A stretch of 59,827 nucleotides of DNA from Bacillales bacterium (GCA_035700025.1 DASSOY010000070.1:1-59827); one strand, 5' to 3'. Counted from the first letter of the stretch, positions 42,574-53,591 are shown. Made by a program: numbers and translations. Notes: a model not told the origin generated them from the sequence alone.

Positions 42574-42936
42574 ATGATCACGAAGACGGACAAAAACGTA
42601 ATCCGTAAAAAACGTCATAAACACGTGCGCCGTTCCGTATTCGGTACTGCCGAACGTCCGCGTTTGAATGTTTTTCGTTCATCGAAACACATTTACGCGC
42701 AATTGATTGATGACGATAAGCAGGTAACGCTCGTTTCGGCATCGACGAACGAAAAAGATGCGAACCTTGAAAACGGCGGGAACGTTGAAGCTGCTCGTCA
42801 AGTCGGGCAAAAAATTGCCGAGCGCGCGGTTGAGAACGGCATAAAAAAAGTCGTGTTTGATCGAGGCGGTTATTTGTATCACGGACGGGTCAAAGCCCTC
42901 GCAGATGCCGCCCGCGAAGCAGGTCTCGAATTTTAA
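42574..42936 (+). CDS. rplR: 50S ribosomal protein L18
   Basis: L18 (120 residues) binds 5S rRNA. It has [20 protein letters not shown] near the start and the C-terminal [20 protein letters not shown]. The ATG at 42574 follows GAAGGAGGAG. Confidence 0.97.
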   Translation: MITKTDKNVIRKKRHKHVRRSVFGTAERPRLNVFRSSKHIYAQLIDDDKQVTLVSASTNEKDANLENGGNVEAARQVGQKIAERAVENGIKKVVFDRGGYLYHGRVKALADAAREAGLEF

Positions 42937-42956
42937 CCCATAAAGGAGGGAACTTG

Positions 42957-43451
42957 ATGCAACAACGCATGGACAAAGAATTTGAAGAACGCGTGGTTTC
43001 CATAAATCGTGTCTCCAAAGTTGTGCGCGGCGGACGTCGTTTTCGCTTTGCTGCACTCGTCGTAGTCGGAGACAAAAAAGGCAACGTCGGATTCGGAACT
43101 GGAAAAGCTCAGGAAGTGCCGGAAGCGATCCGCAAAGGCGTTGAGAATGCGAAAAAGAATTTGTTTCCCGTACCGATGGTCGGGACGACGATTCCTCATG
43201 AAATTACGGGAAAATACGGGGCAGGCAGCGTGTTGCTGAAACCTGCATCGGAAGGTACTGGAGTCATCGCAGGCGGACCGGTGCGTGCCGTATTGGAACT
43301 TGCCGGTGTCGGCGACATTTTGTCGAAATCTCTTGGTTCGAACAACCCGATCAACATGGTTCGCGCAACGGTGGAAGGTTTGCAAAACCTGAAGCGCGCT
43401 GAAGACGTCGCAAAATTGCGCGGCAAAACGGTTGAAGAACTGTTAGGCTAA
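42957..43451 (+). CDS. rpsE: 30S ribosomal protein S5
   Basis: S5 (164 residues) acts in decoding fidelity at the mRNA entry. [20 protein letters not shown] and [15 protein letters not shown] are diagnostic; the spectinomycin-site loop is ordinary. The ATG at 42957 follows AAAGGAGGG by six bases; a TTG three bases earlier or ATG at 42969 are alternatives. Confidence 0.97.
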   Translation: MQQRMDKEFEERVVSINRVSKVVRGGRRFRFAALVVVGDKKGNVGFGTGKAQEVPEAIRKGVENAKKNLFPVPMVGTTIPHEITGKYGAGSVLLKPASEGTGVIAGGPVRAVLELAGVGDILSKSLGSNNPINMVRATVEGLQNLKRAEDVAKLRGKTVEELLG

Positions 43452-43481
43452 CGAACGATTGAAGATGAAGGAGGGAATGAG

Positions 43482-43670
43482 ATGGCCAAACAATTAGAAA
43501 TCACCCTCACCCGCAGCGTCATCGGACGTCCTCAAACGCAACGCGATGTTGTCAAAGCGTTGGGCTTGAGAAAGATCCGTCAACAAGTCGTGCGGCAAGA
43601 CACACCCGCGGTTCGCGGAATGGTTAACAAGGTATCTCATCTTGTGACGGTGAAGGAAATTTCAGGTTAA
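43482..43670 (+). CDS. rpmD: 50S ribosomal protein L30
   Basis: L30 (62 residues): [20 protein letters not shown] and the C-terminal [14 protein letters not shown] match the short bacterial form. GAAGGAGGGA precedes the ATG. Confidence 0.97.
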   Translation: MAKQLEITLTRSVIGRPQTQRDVVKALGLRKIRQQVVRQDTPAVRGMVNKVSHLVTVKEISG

Positions 43671-43683
43671 GGAGGTGCCGTAA

Positions 43684-44124
43684 ATGAAACTGCATGAATT
43701 GCATCCTGCGAAAGGATCTCGCAAGAACAGGAAGCGTGTCGGACGTGGAAACGGTTCGGGACTCGGAAAAACGTCCGGCCGTGGTCAAAAAGGACAAAAT
43801 TCCCGTTCCGGAGGCGGCGTGCGCCCTGGATTCGAAGGCGGTCAAATGCCTTTGATCAAGCGCTTGCCGAAAAGAGGCTTCAAAAACCCAACGAGAAAAG
43901 AATATGCAACGGTGAATGTCGAGGCGCTCAACCGTTTTGACGAAGGAACGGAGGTCACCCCGGAATTGCTGCTGGAGACGCGCCTTGTAAGAAAGCTGAA
44001 AGACGGGATCAAAATTCTCGGCGACGGCGAACTTAAAGTGTCTCTGACGGTAAAAGCCCACAAGTTCTCGGCTTCAGCGAAAGAAGCCATTGAAAACGCG
44101 GGCGGAAAACCCGAGGTGGTTTAA
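43684..44124 (+). CDS. rplO: 50S ribosomal protein L15
   Basis: L15 (146 residues) is a late assembly protein. [20 protein letters not shown] at the start and [20 protein letters not shown] form its long basic extension. AAGGAGGTG precedes the ATG. Its stop shares one base with the secY start (TAATG). Confidence 0.97.
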   Translation: MKLHELHPAKGSRKNRKRVGRGNGSGLGKTSGRGQKGQNSRSGGGVRPGFEGGQMPLIKRLPKRGFKNPTRKEYATVNVEALNRFDEGTEVTPELLLETRLVRKLKDGIKILGDGELKVSLTVKAHKFSASAKEAIENAGGKPEVV

Positions 44125-45419
44125 TGTTCCAGACAATCTCGAACATTTTTCGAATCCCGGACTTGCGCAACAAAGTGATTTACACACTTCTTGCGCTTGT
44201 CGTCTTTCGGATCGGAAGTTTCGTTCCGGTACCGGGAGTAAATGCGGAAGCATTAAATTTTCAAGATCAGAACAACGTGTTCGGAATCATTAACACGTTC
44301 GGAGGCGGCGCCCTGCAAAATTTCTCGATTTTTGCAATGGGCATCATGCCTTACATCACCGCCTCGATCATCGTTCAGCTGCTGCAGATGGATGTCGTGC
44401 CGAAATTTACGGAGTGGTCGAAACAGGGGGAAATGGGCCGGCGTAAGTTGACGCAAGTGACGCGTTACGCCACCGTCGGGCTCGGTTTTATTCAAGCGAT
44501 CGGTCTTTCGATCGGATTCAACAACATGTTCCGCGGGTTGATCCCGAACCCTACGATCTGGAAGTACTTGTTGATTGCGCTTGTATTGACTGCAGGAACG
44601 ACATACTTGATGTGGCTGGGTGAACAAATTACGGCGAATGGGATCGGGAACGGCATCTCGATTTTGATCTTCGCCGGTATCGTAGCCCGTATTCCATCCA
44701 TGGTAAACCAGGTTTATGCGACCAAAATTCAAGGAGCCGAAGGCAACTTGTTCTTGTCGTTCGTCGTCATCGGCTTGCTCTTGCTGGTCACGGTTGCCGT
44801 GGTTGTCGGGATCATTTTTGTTCAACAAGGGTTGCGCAAGATCCCGATCCAGTATGCGAAAAGGGTCGTCGGCCATAACAAATCGGTTGGCGGAGAGGCA
44901 ACGCACTTGCCGATCAAGGTAAACGCCGCCGGCGTAATCCCGGTTATTTTTGCCATTTCGTTAATGATTACGCCGAGAACCATTGCCAGTTTCTTTTCGC
45001 CGAACGCGGTCACGAATTGGATCGAAAACGTCTTTAACTATACGACCGTCTCCGGCATGGTGGTTTATGCCTTACTGATCATTGCCTTTACGTATTTTTA
45101 CACGTTTGTTCAAGTAAATCCTGAACAAATGGCCGATAATTTAAGAAAACAAGGGGGATACATCCCCGGAATCCGACCCGGCAACAATACGCTAACGTAC
45201 ATCACGAGGATTCTCTATCGACTCACTGCGGTCGGCTCACTTTTCTTGGCCGTCGTGGCGATTTTGCCGATGTTGTTCATCAATATCGCGCAATTGCCGG
45301 CATCGGTCCGAATCGGAGGAACGAGTCTTTTGATCGTCGTCGGCGTTGCCCTCGATTCAATGAAACAAATCGAGAGCCAGCTGATTAAACGACACTATAA
45401 AGGTTTTATCAAACGCTAG
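44124..45419 (+). CDS. secY: Preprotein translocase subunit SecY
   Basis: SecY (431 residues) is the channel-forming subunit of SecYEG. About ten transmembrane helices are visible, with the plug region after the first (SFVPVPGVNAEA, about 31-42) and the conserved cytoplasmic loop PGIRPGNNT (about 346-354). It is translationally coupled to rplO. Confidence 0.98.
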   Translation: MFQTISNIFRIPDLRNKVIYTLLALVVFRIGSFVPVPGVNAEALNFQDQNNVFGIINTFGGGALQNFSIFAMGIMPYITASIIVQLLQMDVVPKFTEWSKQGEMGRRKLTQVTRYATVGLGFIQAIGLSIGFNNMFRGLIPNPTIWKYLLIALVLTAGTTYLMWLGEQITANGIGNGISILIFAGIVARIPSMVNQVYATKIQGAEGNLFLSFVVIGLLLLVTVAVVVGIIFVQQGLRKIPIQYAKRVVGHNKSVGGEATHLPIKVNAAGVIPVIFAISLMITPRTIASFFSPNAVTNWIENVFNYTTVSGMVVYALLIIAFTYFYTFVQVNPEQMADNLRKQGGYIPGIRPGNNTLTYITRILYRLTAVGSLFLAVVAILPMLFINIAQLPASVRIGGTSLLIVVGVALDSMKQIESQLIKRHYKGFIKR

Positions 45420-45456
45420 GTCGACCTCTTCGTCGCTTAGGCGTGCGATAACGTGA

Positions 45457-46119
<663 letters not shown>

Positions 46120-46144
46120 CCATCCGCTGTTGCCGGGTGAATGA

Positions 46145-46174
46145 TTGGACAGCGGCCGAACGGCGTGGTAAAAT
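46145..46174 (+). promoter_or_regulatory. Promoter between adk and the KOW-protein gene
   Basis: TTGGAC (46145-46150), an 18-base spacer and TAAAAT (46169-46174) with an extended TGG. It should drive the KOW-protein gene, infA and the alpha cluster. Confidence 0.65.
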
Positions 46175-46226
46175 GTGTGCGCCACTTTTATGGATAGGCA
46201 CAATCTGAAAATGAAGGTGATGTCTG

Positions 46227-46520
46227 TTGAGCGATCCGGATCCGTCTCCGAGGGTCGGACAACTCGTCAAAATCCTTAGGGGAAAAGATGCCGGTCAATA
46301 TAGTGTGATTGTTGAGGTCCTCAGCGAACGATTCGTTCGGATTGCTGACGGTGATCAACGAAAATATGATCGGGCCAAGAAAAAGAACGTCATCCATCTT
46401 GAGTTGCTGGACTTTATTTCTCCGGAAATCACCCGAAGTATGTCAGAAGCGGGGCGCGTGACGAACGGCAAACTGCGTTTCGCGATTGCGAAATTTTTGG
46501 AGCAACAAGCTATTGATTAG
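46227..46520 (+). CDS. KOW-domain RNA-binding protein
   Basis: This 97-residue protein has an N-terminal KOW motif ([20 protein letters not shown], 9-28) and the family block [20 protein letters not shown] (about 51-70). It matches the KOW/L14e-like protein encoded just before infA in many Bacillales. Its role is unknown, probably ribosome-related. TTG start after GAAGGTGATG. It occupies the place where map would normally precede infA. Confidence 0.85.
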   Translation: MSDPDPSPRVGQLVKILRGKDAGQYSVIVEVLSERFVRIADGDQRKYDRAKKKNVIHLELLDFISPEITRSMSEAGRVTNGKLRFAIAKFLEQQAID

Positions 46521-46538
46521 GAAAGGAGACCAGAGTCG

Positions 46539-46757
46539 ATGGCAAAAGAAGATGTCATTGAGGTAGAAGGTACGGTCATTGATCCTTTGCCGAATGCGAT
46601 GTTTCGTGTAGAACTCGAAAACGGCCATAAAATTTTGGCTCACGTCTCGGGAAAAATTCGCATGCACTACATTCGTATATTGCCGGGGGATAAAGTTACG
46701 GTTGAACTGTCTCCGTACGACTTGTCCCGGGGTCGCATTACGTATCGCTACAAGTAA
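46539..46757 (+). CDS. infA: Translation initiation factor IF-1
   Basis: IF-1 (72 residues) is the OB-fold factor that blocks the A site during initiation. [20 protein letters not shown] and [20 protein letters not shown] match the family exactly. AAAGGAGAC precedes the ATG; 18 bases after the KOW-protein gene. Confidence 0.98.
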   Translation: MAKEDVIEVEGTVIDPLPNAMFRVELENGHKILAHVSGKIRMHYIRILPGDKVTVELSPYDLSRGRITYRYK

Positions 46758-46955
<198 letters not shown>

Positions 46956-46973
46956 ACTTAAGGAGGTGCAAGC

Positions 46974-47339
46974 ATGGCACGTATTGCAGGTGTTGATATT
47001 CCGAGAGACAAACGGGTAGTCATTTCGCTCACTTACATTTATGGGATTGGCAAACCGATGTCTCAAAAAATATTGAAAGAAGCCGGCGTTTCCGAAGATA
47101 CGCGTGTTCGTGATTTGACGGAAGAAGAGCTCGGACGCATTCGCGAAGTAATCAACCAGTACAAAGTGGAAGGGGATCTTCGCCGAGAAGTCCGCATGAA
47201 CATCAAGCGTCTCATCGAGATCGGATCTTACCGCGGATTGCGTCATCGTCGCGGATTGCCGACTCGCGGACAACATACGAAAAACAACTCCCGTACGCGC
47301 AAAGGTCCGCGCCGTACGATTGCGAATAAGAAAAAATAA
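46974..47339 (+). CDS. rpsM: 30S ribosomal protein S13
   Basis: S13 (121 residues) sits in the 30S head and contacts P-site t[23 protein letters not shown] at the start; [20 protein letters not shown] near the end. AAGGAGGTG precedes the ATG. Confidence 0.98.
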   Translation: MARIAGVDIPRDKRVVISLTYIYGIGKPMSQKILKEAGVSEDTRVRDLTEEELGRIREVINQYKVEGDLRREVRMNIKRLIEIGSYRGLRHRRGLPTRGQHTKNNSRTRKGPRRTIANKKK

Positions 47340-47361
47340 CAAGTGAGGAGGTCGAAAAGGC

Positions 47362-47760
47362 ATGGCAAAACAGCAACGTAACACGAAATCGAGAAAACGC
47401 CGCGTGCGTAAAAATATTGAAAGCGGCATCGCTCACATCCGTTCAACGTTTAACAATACGATCGTGACGATCACCGATACGCAAGGAAATGCTGTTTCCT
47501 GGGCAAGCGCCGGTGGACTCGGATTCAAAGGATCCCGGAAATCGACGCCGTTTGCCGCGCAAACGGCAGCGGAAGCCGCAGGCAAAACAGCAATGGAACA
47601 CGGAATGAAAACGGTCGAAGTTTCCGTCAAAGGCCCGGGTGCCGGACGTGAAGCCGCCATTCGTTCGCTGCAAGCGACCGGATTGGAAGTCACGGCCATT
47701 CGTGATGTAACTCCGGTTCCTCATAACGGATGTCGACCGCCCAAACGCCGTCGTGTCTGA
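47362..47760 (+). CDS. rpsK: 30S ribosomal protein S11
   Basis: S11 (132 residues) lies on the 30S platform near the Shine-Dalgarno helix. [20 protein letters not shown] and the C-terminal [15 protein letters not shown] are diagnostic. GAGGAGGTC precedes the ATG. Confidence 0.98.
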   Translation: MAKQQRNTKSRKRRVRKNIESGIAHIRSTFNNTIVTITDTQGNAVSWASAGGLGFKGSRKSTPFAAQTAAEAAGKTAMEHGMKTVEVSVKGPGAGREAAIRSLQATGLEVTAIRDVTPVPHNGCRPPKRRRV

Positions 47761-47885
47761 TTGCGGCACTCGTATACCCGCACAACTTGCTGTCCATAAT
47801 GGTTACGGGTGTTCGTTAGGTGAATTTCGGTCGGGACCACAGGCTTCTGACCGGGATTTTGACGTTTTCAAGGAGGGTTTGTGGA
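47761..47885 (+). other. Spacer with hairpins between rpsK and rpoA
   Basis: ACCCG/CGGGT (47775-47779 with 47806-47810) and CGGTC/GACCG (47828-47832 with 47848-47852) bracket two possible hairpins. The gap ends in AAGGAGGGT before rpoA. No promoter with good spacing is seen. Confidence 0.4.
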
Positions 47886-48830
47886 ATGATCGAAATCGAA
47901 AAACCAAAAATTGAAACGGTTGAAACGAGCGATGATGCCTCCTACGGGAAATTTGTTGTTGAACCGCTCGAACGTGGATACGGAACGACTCTCGGGAATT
48001 CGCTTCGCCGCATATTGCTCTCTTCCTTACCGGGAGCTGCGGTAACGGCGGTTCAATTTGACAATGTTCTTCATGAGTTTTCAACGATTGACGGCGTTAG
48101 GGAAGATGTCACGGCGATCATCTTGAATATCAAGAATCTTGCCATGAAGATTTATTCCGACGAGGAAAAAACGTTGGAGATCGACGTGCAGGGCGAAGGC
48201 GAGGTCACGGCAGCGGACATCATTCACGACAGTGATGTTGAAGTTTTGAATCCGGATCTCCATATTGCGACATTGTCGAAAAATGCTCATCTTCATATGA
48301 GAATTACGGCAAAACGCGGCCGCGGTTACGTTCCTGCAGAGGCTAACAAGCATGATGATCAGCCGATTGGAATCATTCCCGTTGATTCCATTTACACACC
48401 GGTTACCCGTGTGAATTATCAAGTGGAGAACACCCGTGTCGGCCAGGTCACCAACTTTGATAAACTAACCCTCGATGTATGGACCGACGGAAGCATTCAA
48501 CCGGAGGAAGCTGTTTCACTCGGAGCGAAAATTTTGACCGAGCATTTGAATATCTTCGTCGGCTTAACCGACCAAGCACAAAAAGCGGAAATTATGATCG
48601 AGAAAGAAGAAGACCAGAAAGAAAAAGTTCTTGAAATGACGATCGAAGAACTCGATCTTTCCGTGCGTTCTTACAATTGTTTGAAGCGAGCCGGGATCAA
48701 CACGGTTCACGAACTTGCGCAAAAGTCGGAAGAAGACATGATGAAGGTGCGGAATCTCGGACGGAAATCCCTTGAAGAAGTGCAGGAGAAACTTCATGAA
48801 CTGGGATTGGGGCTGCGTCAAGAAGACTAG
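47886..48830 (+). CDS. rpoA: DNA-directed RNA polymerase subunit alpha
   Basis: RpoA (314 residues) nucleates core assembly. The N-terminal dimerisation domain includes [20 protein letters not shown] (about 31-50). The C-terminal domain, which contacts UP elements and activators, carries [12 protein letters not shown] and [19 protein letters not shown] (about 289-307). The ATG at 47886 follows AAGGAGGGT. Confidence 0.98.
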   Translation: MIEIEKPKIETVETSDDASYGKFVVEPLERGYGTTLGNSLRRILLSSLPGAAVTAVQFDNVLHEFSTIDGVREDVTAIILNIKNLAMKIYSDEEKTLEIDVQGEGEVTAADIIHDSDVEVLNPDLHIATLSKNAHLHMRITAKRGRGYVPAEANKHDDQPIGIIPVDSIYTPVTRVNYQVENTRVGQVTNFDKLTLDVWTDGSIQPEEAVSLGAKILTEHLNIFVGLTDQAQKAEIMIEKEEDQKEKVLEMTIEELDLSVRSYNCLKRAGINTVHELAQKSEEDMMKVRNLGRKSLEEVQEKLHELGLGLRQED

Positions 48831-48918
48831 GACGCTATCATTTGGCACCTGTTCAGTTTGCGAAGACGCATTTCTCGGCAACCGCATGGGAATTGATTAG
48901 ACGAAGGGAGGACTTATC

Positions 48919-49281
48919 GTGGCATATGCAAAATTAGGACGCGACAAAGCGGCAAGACGTGCGCTGTTTCGCGATTTAGCAACGGACTTGATCATTAACG
49001 AACGGATCGAAACGACGGTGGCGAAAGCGAAAGAACTTCGTCCGATCGCCGAAAAAATGGTGACTCTCGCCAAGCGTGGAGACTTGCATGCCCGCCGTCA
49101 GGCAGCAGCATTTATTCGCAAAGAAATCGCCAACGAGGAAACGAAGCAAGACGCGGTTCAAAAGTTATTCAGCGAGATCGGCCCGCGTTACGAAGATCGT
49201 CAGGGCGGTTACACGCGTGTACTGAAGCTCGGCCCTCGCAAAGGCGATGCGGCGGAAATGGCTGTTATTGAATTCGTATAG
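48919..49281 (+). CDS. rplQ: 50S ribosomal protein L17
   Basis: L17 (120 residues) reads [20 protein letters not shown]; it has [20 protein letters not shown] and ends [15 protein letters not shown] start after AAGGGAGGAC. It ends the alpha cluster and is followed by a terminator. Confidence 0.98.
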   Translation: MAYAKLGRDKAARRALFRDLATDLIINERIETTVAKAKELRPIAEKMVTLAKRGDLHARRQAAAFIRKEIANEETKQDAVQKLFSEIGPRYEDRQGGYTRVLKLGPRKGDAAEMAVIEFV

Positions 49282-49292
49282 GTCTGGTGAGC

Positions 49293-49321
49293 AAAAGGGC
49301 GGAACGGAACCGCCTTTTTTT
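49293..49321 (+). terminator. Terminator of the alpha operon
   Basis: GGCGG (49298-49302) pairs with CCGCC (49310-49314), with flanking A/T pairs, followed by seven T residues. Confidence 0.87.
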
Positions 49322-49386
49322 GCATGGGAAGAAAGGATGGCTTTTGCGGCCGATATCGTAATGTGGCTACGTTTGGGGTGTGCGGC

Positions 49387-50229
49387 ATGGAAAAACGCTT
49401 GATTGATGTCGATCAGCTTTCGTTTCGTTATCACCACGAAGACGAGTGGGTGATACGGGAGGTTGATCTGTCGGTTTACGAAGGAGAGTGGCTGGCGATT
49501 GTCGGACATAACGGTTCCGGTAAATCGACGCTGGCAAAGTTGTTGAACGGTTTGTTGCAACCGGATAAAGGATCGGTGACGGTCGAAGGCTTCAAAACCA
49601 CGGACGACGATGGGCTTTGGGAAGTGCGGAGGCGTGTCGGTCTCGTCTTTCAAAACCCCGACAATCAATTTGTCGGGACGACGGTCCGCGATGACATTGC
49701 CTTCGGCATGGAAAACCGCGGCATCCCGCGTGAGGAAATGCTTCGCCGGATCGACGAAGCGATCGAGAAGGTCAACATGCGCGACTTTTTGATGAAAGAA
49801 CCGCATCGGCTTTCCGGAGGTCAAAAACAGCGAGTCGCGATCGCGGGCATATTAGCCGTGCGTCCTTCTATCGTCATTTTGGATGAAGCCACTTCGATGC
49901 TTGATCCGAAAGGGAGAATGGAAGTATTGGAAACGGTTCGCGAACTGAACCGCAATGAGAACATCACGATTTTGTCGATCACCCACGATTTAAGCGAGGT
50001 TTTGAAAGCCGACCGGATCTGTGTCATGAATGAAGGGGAAATGATCGCTTCCGGTTCTCCCCGGGACATCTTTCAAAGAGAAGAACAATTGCAGCAGATC
50101 GGTTTGGACGTACCGTTTCCCATTCATTTGCGGAACCGTTTGATTCAAAAAGGGATTCCCGTTTCGAAACAGGCGATAACCGAAGAGGAACTGGTGGAGG
50201 AATTATGGACATTACGTTCAAGCAATTAG
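49387..50229 (+). CDS. ecfA1: Energy-coupling factor transporter ATPase EcfA1
   Basis: EcfA1 (280 residues) is one of two ATPases of the shared ECF vitamin-uptake module. Walker A GHNGSGKST (about 40-48), Q-loop QNPDNQFVG, signature LSGGQKQR (about 140-147), Walker B IVILDEATSMLD and the switch histidine in SITHD. The ATG at 49387 is chosen by alignment; a GTG nine bases earlier is possible. It overlaps ecfA2 by 25 bases. Confidence 0.96.
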   Translation: MEKRLIDVDQLSFRYHHEDEWVIREVDLSVYEGEWLAIVGHNGSGKSTLAKLLNGLLQPDKGSVTVEGFKTTDDDGLWEVRRRVGLVFQNPDNQFVGTTVRDDIAFGMENRGIPREEMLRRIDEAIEKVNMRDFLMKEPHRLSGGQKQRVAIAGILAVRPSIVILDEATSMLDPKGRMEVLETVRELNRNENITILSITHDLSEVLKADRICVMNEGEMIASGSPRDIFQREEQLQQIGLDVPFPIHLRNRLIQKGIPVSKQAITEEELVEELWTLRSSN

Positions 50230-51077
50230 CGCATCGATACGGTGTCGGAACGCCGTTTGAGCATGAAGCTTTGCGAGAGATTGATCTTTCGATTCCTTCG
50301 GGAACCTACGTCGCCTTCGTCGGGCACACAGGTTCCGGGAAATCTACGTTGGTTCAACACATCAACGGCCTTTTACAGCCGACATCGGGTTCCATCACCG
50401 TCGGTGATTTCACGATACGGGCGGGAGAAAAGCAAAAACGGCTGAAAGCGTTACGCAGCAAAGTCGGCATGGTGTTTCAATATCCGGAACATCAGTTGTT
50501 CGAGGAAACCGTGGAAAAAGACGTTTGTTACGGGCCGCTGAATTTCGGGGATACAAAGGAAGAAGCGGTGAAAAAAGCGCATAAAGCGATCGAAATGGTC
50601 GGTCTCGACCGTTCGTTGCTTGATCAGCCGCCGTTTGAGTTGAGCGGCGGCCAGATGAGGCGTGTCGCCATCGCCGGGGTGCTGGCAATGGAGCCGGAAG
50701 TGCTCATCCTCGATGAGCCGACGGCGGGTTTGGATCCACGCGGGCAGCGCGAGATCATGGAGATGTTTGCGGCTTTGCATCGCGACAAGCGATTAACGAC
50801 GATTCTCGTCAGTCACAGCATGGAGGACGTTGCGTCCTATGCTGATCATGTAGTCGTTATGAAAGAAGGTTCGATCTATCGGCAAGGGGCTCCGGAGTGT
50901 ATTTTTTCACAACCCGAAGAGCTGCAATCTCTAGGGCTTGATGTTCCCGAATCGACGAGGTTCATTCAGAAGCTGGAAGCCCGCTTTGGCATGCGCTTGC
51001 CGAAAGATCGGTTTTCCATCGAAGAAACGGCCGACTTGATCGAGCAGCTTTGGCGCGGGGAGGCGGTCGGAGAATGA
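50205..51077 (+). CDS. ecfA2: Energy-coupling factor transporter ATPase EcfA2
   Basis: EcfA2 (290 residues) pairs with EcfA1. Walker A GHTGSGKST (about 39-47), Q-loop QYPEHQLFEE, signature LSGGQMRR (about 145-152), Walker B LILDEPTAGLD and the switch histidine in SHSMED. GGAGGAATT precedes the ATG inside ecfA1. It overlaps ecfT by four bases. Confidence 0.96.
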   Translation: MDITFKQLAHRYGVGTPFEHEALREIDLSIPSGTYVAFVGHTGSGKSTLVQHINGLLQPTSGSITVGDFTIRAGEKQKRLKALRSKVGMVFQYPEHQLFEETVEKDVCYGPLNFGDTKEEAVKKAHKAIEMVGLDRSLLDQPPFELSGGQMRRVAIAGVLAMEPEVLILDEPTAGLDPRGQREIMEMFAALHRDKRLTTILVSHSMEDVASYADHVVVMKEGSIYRQGAPECIFSQPEELQSLGLDVPESTRFIQKLEARFGMRLPKDRFSIEETADLIEQLWRGEAVGE

Positions 51078-51868
51078 ATTCGCTTATCATCGGTCAATAC
51101 GTACCCGGGCAATCAGTCATACACCGGCTCGATCCGAGAGCGAAACTCGTTGCCGTCATGTTGTTTGTGTTGATTGTTTTTCTCGCAGACAATGTATGGT
51201 CTTATGGTTTGCTCGCCGTTTTCACGATGGTTTCCGTGGCGCTTTCCAAGGTTCCGTTTCCGTACTTATACAAAGGGTTGCGGCCGATTGTTTGGATCGT
51301 GCTGCTGACGTTTTTCTTGCATGTGTTCATGACTCATGAAGGGGAACTGCTTTTTCATTGGGGCATCATTCGCATTTACGAAGGCGGCATTATTCGCGGC
51401 CTGTTCATTTCCATGCGAATTTTGTTTCTCATCCTTGTCACGACATTGTTGACGTTGACAACAACGCCGATTGACATCACCGACGGGATGGAAGATCTGC
51501 TTGCCCCTTTTAAAAAAGTGCGTTTGCCGGTTCACGAGTTTGCTTTAATGATATCGATTGCTTTGCGATTTATTCCTACATTATTGGAGGAAACGGAAAA
51601 AATCATGAAAGCCCAGCAAGCGCGGGGAACGGATTTTTCGGCGGGATCGTTGAAAGAACGCGTGCGCGCTTTCGTTCCGTTGCTCGTTCCGTTGTTCATA
51701 AGCGCATTCAAACGTGCCGAGGACCTTGCTCTGGCGATGGAAGCGCGCGGTTACCGCGGCGGCGAAGGAAGGACGCGTATTCGGCTTTTGCGCTGGGAAT
51801 TGCGCGATACGCTCGTTCTCGCGGTACTCTTCGTTTTGACGGTTGCGCTGATCGGCTTGCGCTTTTGA
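51074..51868 (+). CDS. ecfT: Energy-coupling factor transporter transmembrane protein EcfT
   Basis: EcfT (264 residues) is the membrane scaffold linking EcfA1/A2 to exchangeable substrate-binding S components encoded elsewhere. Several hydrophobic segments (about 28-75, 100-140 and 240-262) flank the coupling helices, whose two Ala-Arg-Gly motifs are seen as QQARGTDF and MEARGYRGG. GGAGGCGGTCGGAG precedes the ATG. Confidence 0.95.
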   Translation: MNSLIIGQYVPGQSVIHRLDPRAKLVAVMLFVLIVFLADNVWSYGLLAVFTMVSVALSKVPFPYLYKGLRPIVWIVLLTFFLHVFMTHEGELLFHWGIIRIYEGGIIRGLFISMRILFLILVTTLLTLTTTPIDITDGMEDLLAPFKKVRLPVHEFALMISIALRFIPTLLEETEKIMKAQQARGTDFSAGSLKERVRAFVPLLVPLFISAFKRAEDLALAMEARGYRGGEGRTRIRLLRWELRDTLVLAVLFVLTVALIGLRF

Positions 51869-51887
51869 TGAAAGGGCGTGAATACGG

Positions 51888-52631
51888 TTGATACGCATGT
51901 TATGCAAAACCGCTTATGACGGTACGGAATACTCAGGTTGGCAAGTCCAGCCGAACGCTCGGACGGTGCAAGCGGAAATTGAATCCGCGCTTGCACGCAT
52001 TCATAAAGGACGGTCCGTTCGCATTCACGGTTCGGGAAGAACGGATGCACATGTTCATGCACACGGACAAATGTTTCATTTTGATACGGAGTTGGACATT
52101 CCCGCTGAGGGTTGGCGCAGGGCATTGAACGCAGGGCTTCCCGATGATGTGCTGATTCGCTCCGTTGTGCCTGTAGATCCGCAATTTCATGCCCGATTCG
52201 ATGTGAAGAAGAAAGAATACCGTTACCGTGTGCTTCTCGCGCCGGAGGCCGACGTCTTTCGCCGCCGTTATACGTTATACATGCCGCATAAGCTTGATGT
52301 CGAGCGAATGAGACAAGCGGGGGTTTCGTTGGTCGGCACGCATGATTTTTCGTCGTTTTGCGCAGCGAATGCGTCGGCCGCCGATAAAATTCGCACGCTT
52401 TTTGCCGTTGACGTTATCGAAAACGGCGACGAGTTGATGTTTCGCCTGCAAGGCAACGGGTTTCTGTATCAGATGGTGCGGATTATCGTCGGCACATTAC
52501 TTGAGGTTGGAACGGGAAGGCGCGAGCCGAACGAGGTAAGCGCCATTCTTCACGGACGTGACCGGACGCTGGCCGGGAAAACCGCCCCGGGTCACGGCTT
52601 GTTTTTATGGGAAGTGTCGTATCATTCTTGA
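51888..52631 (+). CDS. truA: tRNA pseudouridine(38-40) synthase TruA
   Basis: TruA (247 residues) makes pseudouridine in the tRNA anticodon arm. The catalytic aspartate is in GSGRTDAHVHAHGQ (about 49-62). CAANASAADKIRTL and NGFLYQMVRIIVGTLLEVG are typical. TTG start after AAAGGGCGTG; an ATG nine bases later is possible. It lies 19 bases after ecfT, the usual neighbour. Confidence 0.95.
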   Translation: MIRMLCKTAYDGTEYSGWQVQPNARTVQAEIESALARIHKGRSVRIHGSGRTDAHVHAHGQMFHFDTELDIPAEGWRRALNAGLPDDVLIRSVVPVDPQFHARFDVKKKEYRYRVLLAPEADVFRRRYTLYMPHKLDVERMRQAGVSLVGTHDFSSFCAANASAADKIRTLFAVDVIENGDELMFRLQGNGFLYQMVRIIVGTLLEVGTGRREPNEVSAILHGRDRTLAGKTAPGHGLFLWEVSYHS

Positions 52632-52656
52632 CATGAGAGATGGTCTGTAATAAGAT
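52628..52656 (+). promoter_or_regulatory. Promoter of rplM-rpsI
   Basis: TTGACA (52628-52633), a 17-base spacer and TAAGAT (52651-52656). The -35 overlaps the truA stop region. Confidence 0.75.
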
Positions 52657-52662
52657 ATAGTT

Positions 52663-52730
52663 TGGTATTTCTTTTCCACGCCCCGAATGGAATGAAATAG
52701 ATGAATGCACGCAATAAGGAGGATATCTTC
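52663..52730 (+). promoter_or_regulatory. Putative L13 leader
   Basis: The short leader before rplM contains a TTCCA/TGGAA hairpin (about 52674-52692) and the GCACGCAATAAGGAGG tract. An L13 autoregulatory leader is known at this place in Bacillales, but I cannot confirm its fold by eye. Confidence 0.4.
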
Positions 52731-53168
52731 ATGCGCACGACTTACATGGCAAAGGCAAGTGAAGTCGAGCGGAAGTGGTACGTGGTTGATGCTGAAGGTC
52801 AAACCCTCGGACGCCTCGCTAGTGAGGTGGCGTCGATTTTGCGCGGAAAGCATAAACCGACTTACACTCCGCACGTCGATACCGGTGATCATGTGATCAT
52901 TGTGAACGCTGAGAAAATTCATTTAACCGGTAAAAAATTGCAAAACAAAAAATACTACCATCACAGCGGCCACCCGGGCGGTTTGAAAGAAAGAACGGCT
53001 CTCGAAATGAGAACGACCCGTCCCGTGAAAATGCTCGAATTGACGATCAAAGGCATGCTGCCGCATAACAGCCTCGGCCGCCAAATGGCGAAGAAACTGC
53101 ACGTATACGCAGGACCGGAACATCGCCACGAGGCGCAAAAACCTGAAGCTTACGAACTTCGCGGATAA
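52731..53168 (+). CDS. rplM: 50S ribosomal protein L13
   Basis: L13 (145 residues) is an early assembly protein. It reads [34 protein letters not shown] and [20 protein letters not shown] are diagnostic. The ATG at 52731 follows AAGGAGGA. It is paired with rpsI. Confidence 0.98.
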   Translation: MRTTYMAKASEVERKWYVVDAEGQTLGRLASEVASILRGKHKPTYTPHVDTGDHVIIVNAEKIHLTGKKLQNKKYYHHSGHPGGLKERTALEMRTTRPVKMLELTIKGMLPHNSLGRQMAKKLHVYAGPEHRHEAQKPEAYELRG

Positions 53169-53184
53169 AGGAAGGTGACATACT

Positions 53185-53577
53185 TTGGCTAAAGTACAAT
53201 ATTACGGAACAGGGCGCCGTAAGAAGTCTGTTGCGCGCGTACGCCTCGTTCCCGGCGACGGAAAGATTGTTGTGAACGGCCGTGACATCGAAGAATATTT
53301 CAACCTTGAAACGTTGCGCGCGATTGTGAGACAACCGCTCGTTGAAACGGAAACGGTTGGTACTTACGACGTCCTCGTTAACGTTGACGGCGGCGGATAC
53401 ACCGGTCAAGCCGGCGCGATTCGCCACGGCGTGGCCCGCGCATTGCTTGAAGTCGATCCTGACTTCCGCGCTCCGCTTAAGCGCGCAGGCTACTTGACTC
53501 GCGACCCGCGTATGAAAGAACGTAAAAAATACGGACTCAAAGGCGCGCGCCGCGCACCTCAGTTCTCGAAACGTTAA
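53185..53577 (+). CDS. rpsI: 30S ribosomal protein S9
   Basis: S9 (130 residues) reaches the P-site tRNA with its C-terminal tail (RRAPQFSKR). [20 protein letters not shown] and [12 protein letters not shown] are typical. TTG start after GGAAGGTGA. Confidence 0.97.
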   Translation: MAKVQYYGTGRRKKSVARVRLVPGDGKIVVNGRDIEEYFNLETLRAIVRQPLVETETVGTYDVLVNVDGGGYTGQAGAIRHGVARALLEVDPDFRAPLKRAGYLTRDPRMKERKKYGLKGARRAPQFSKR

Positions 53578-53591
53578 AGCCAGTCCTGTTC

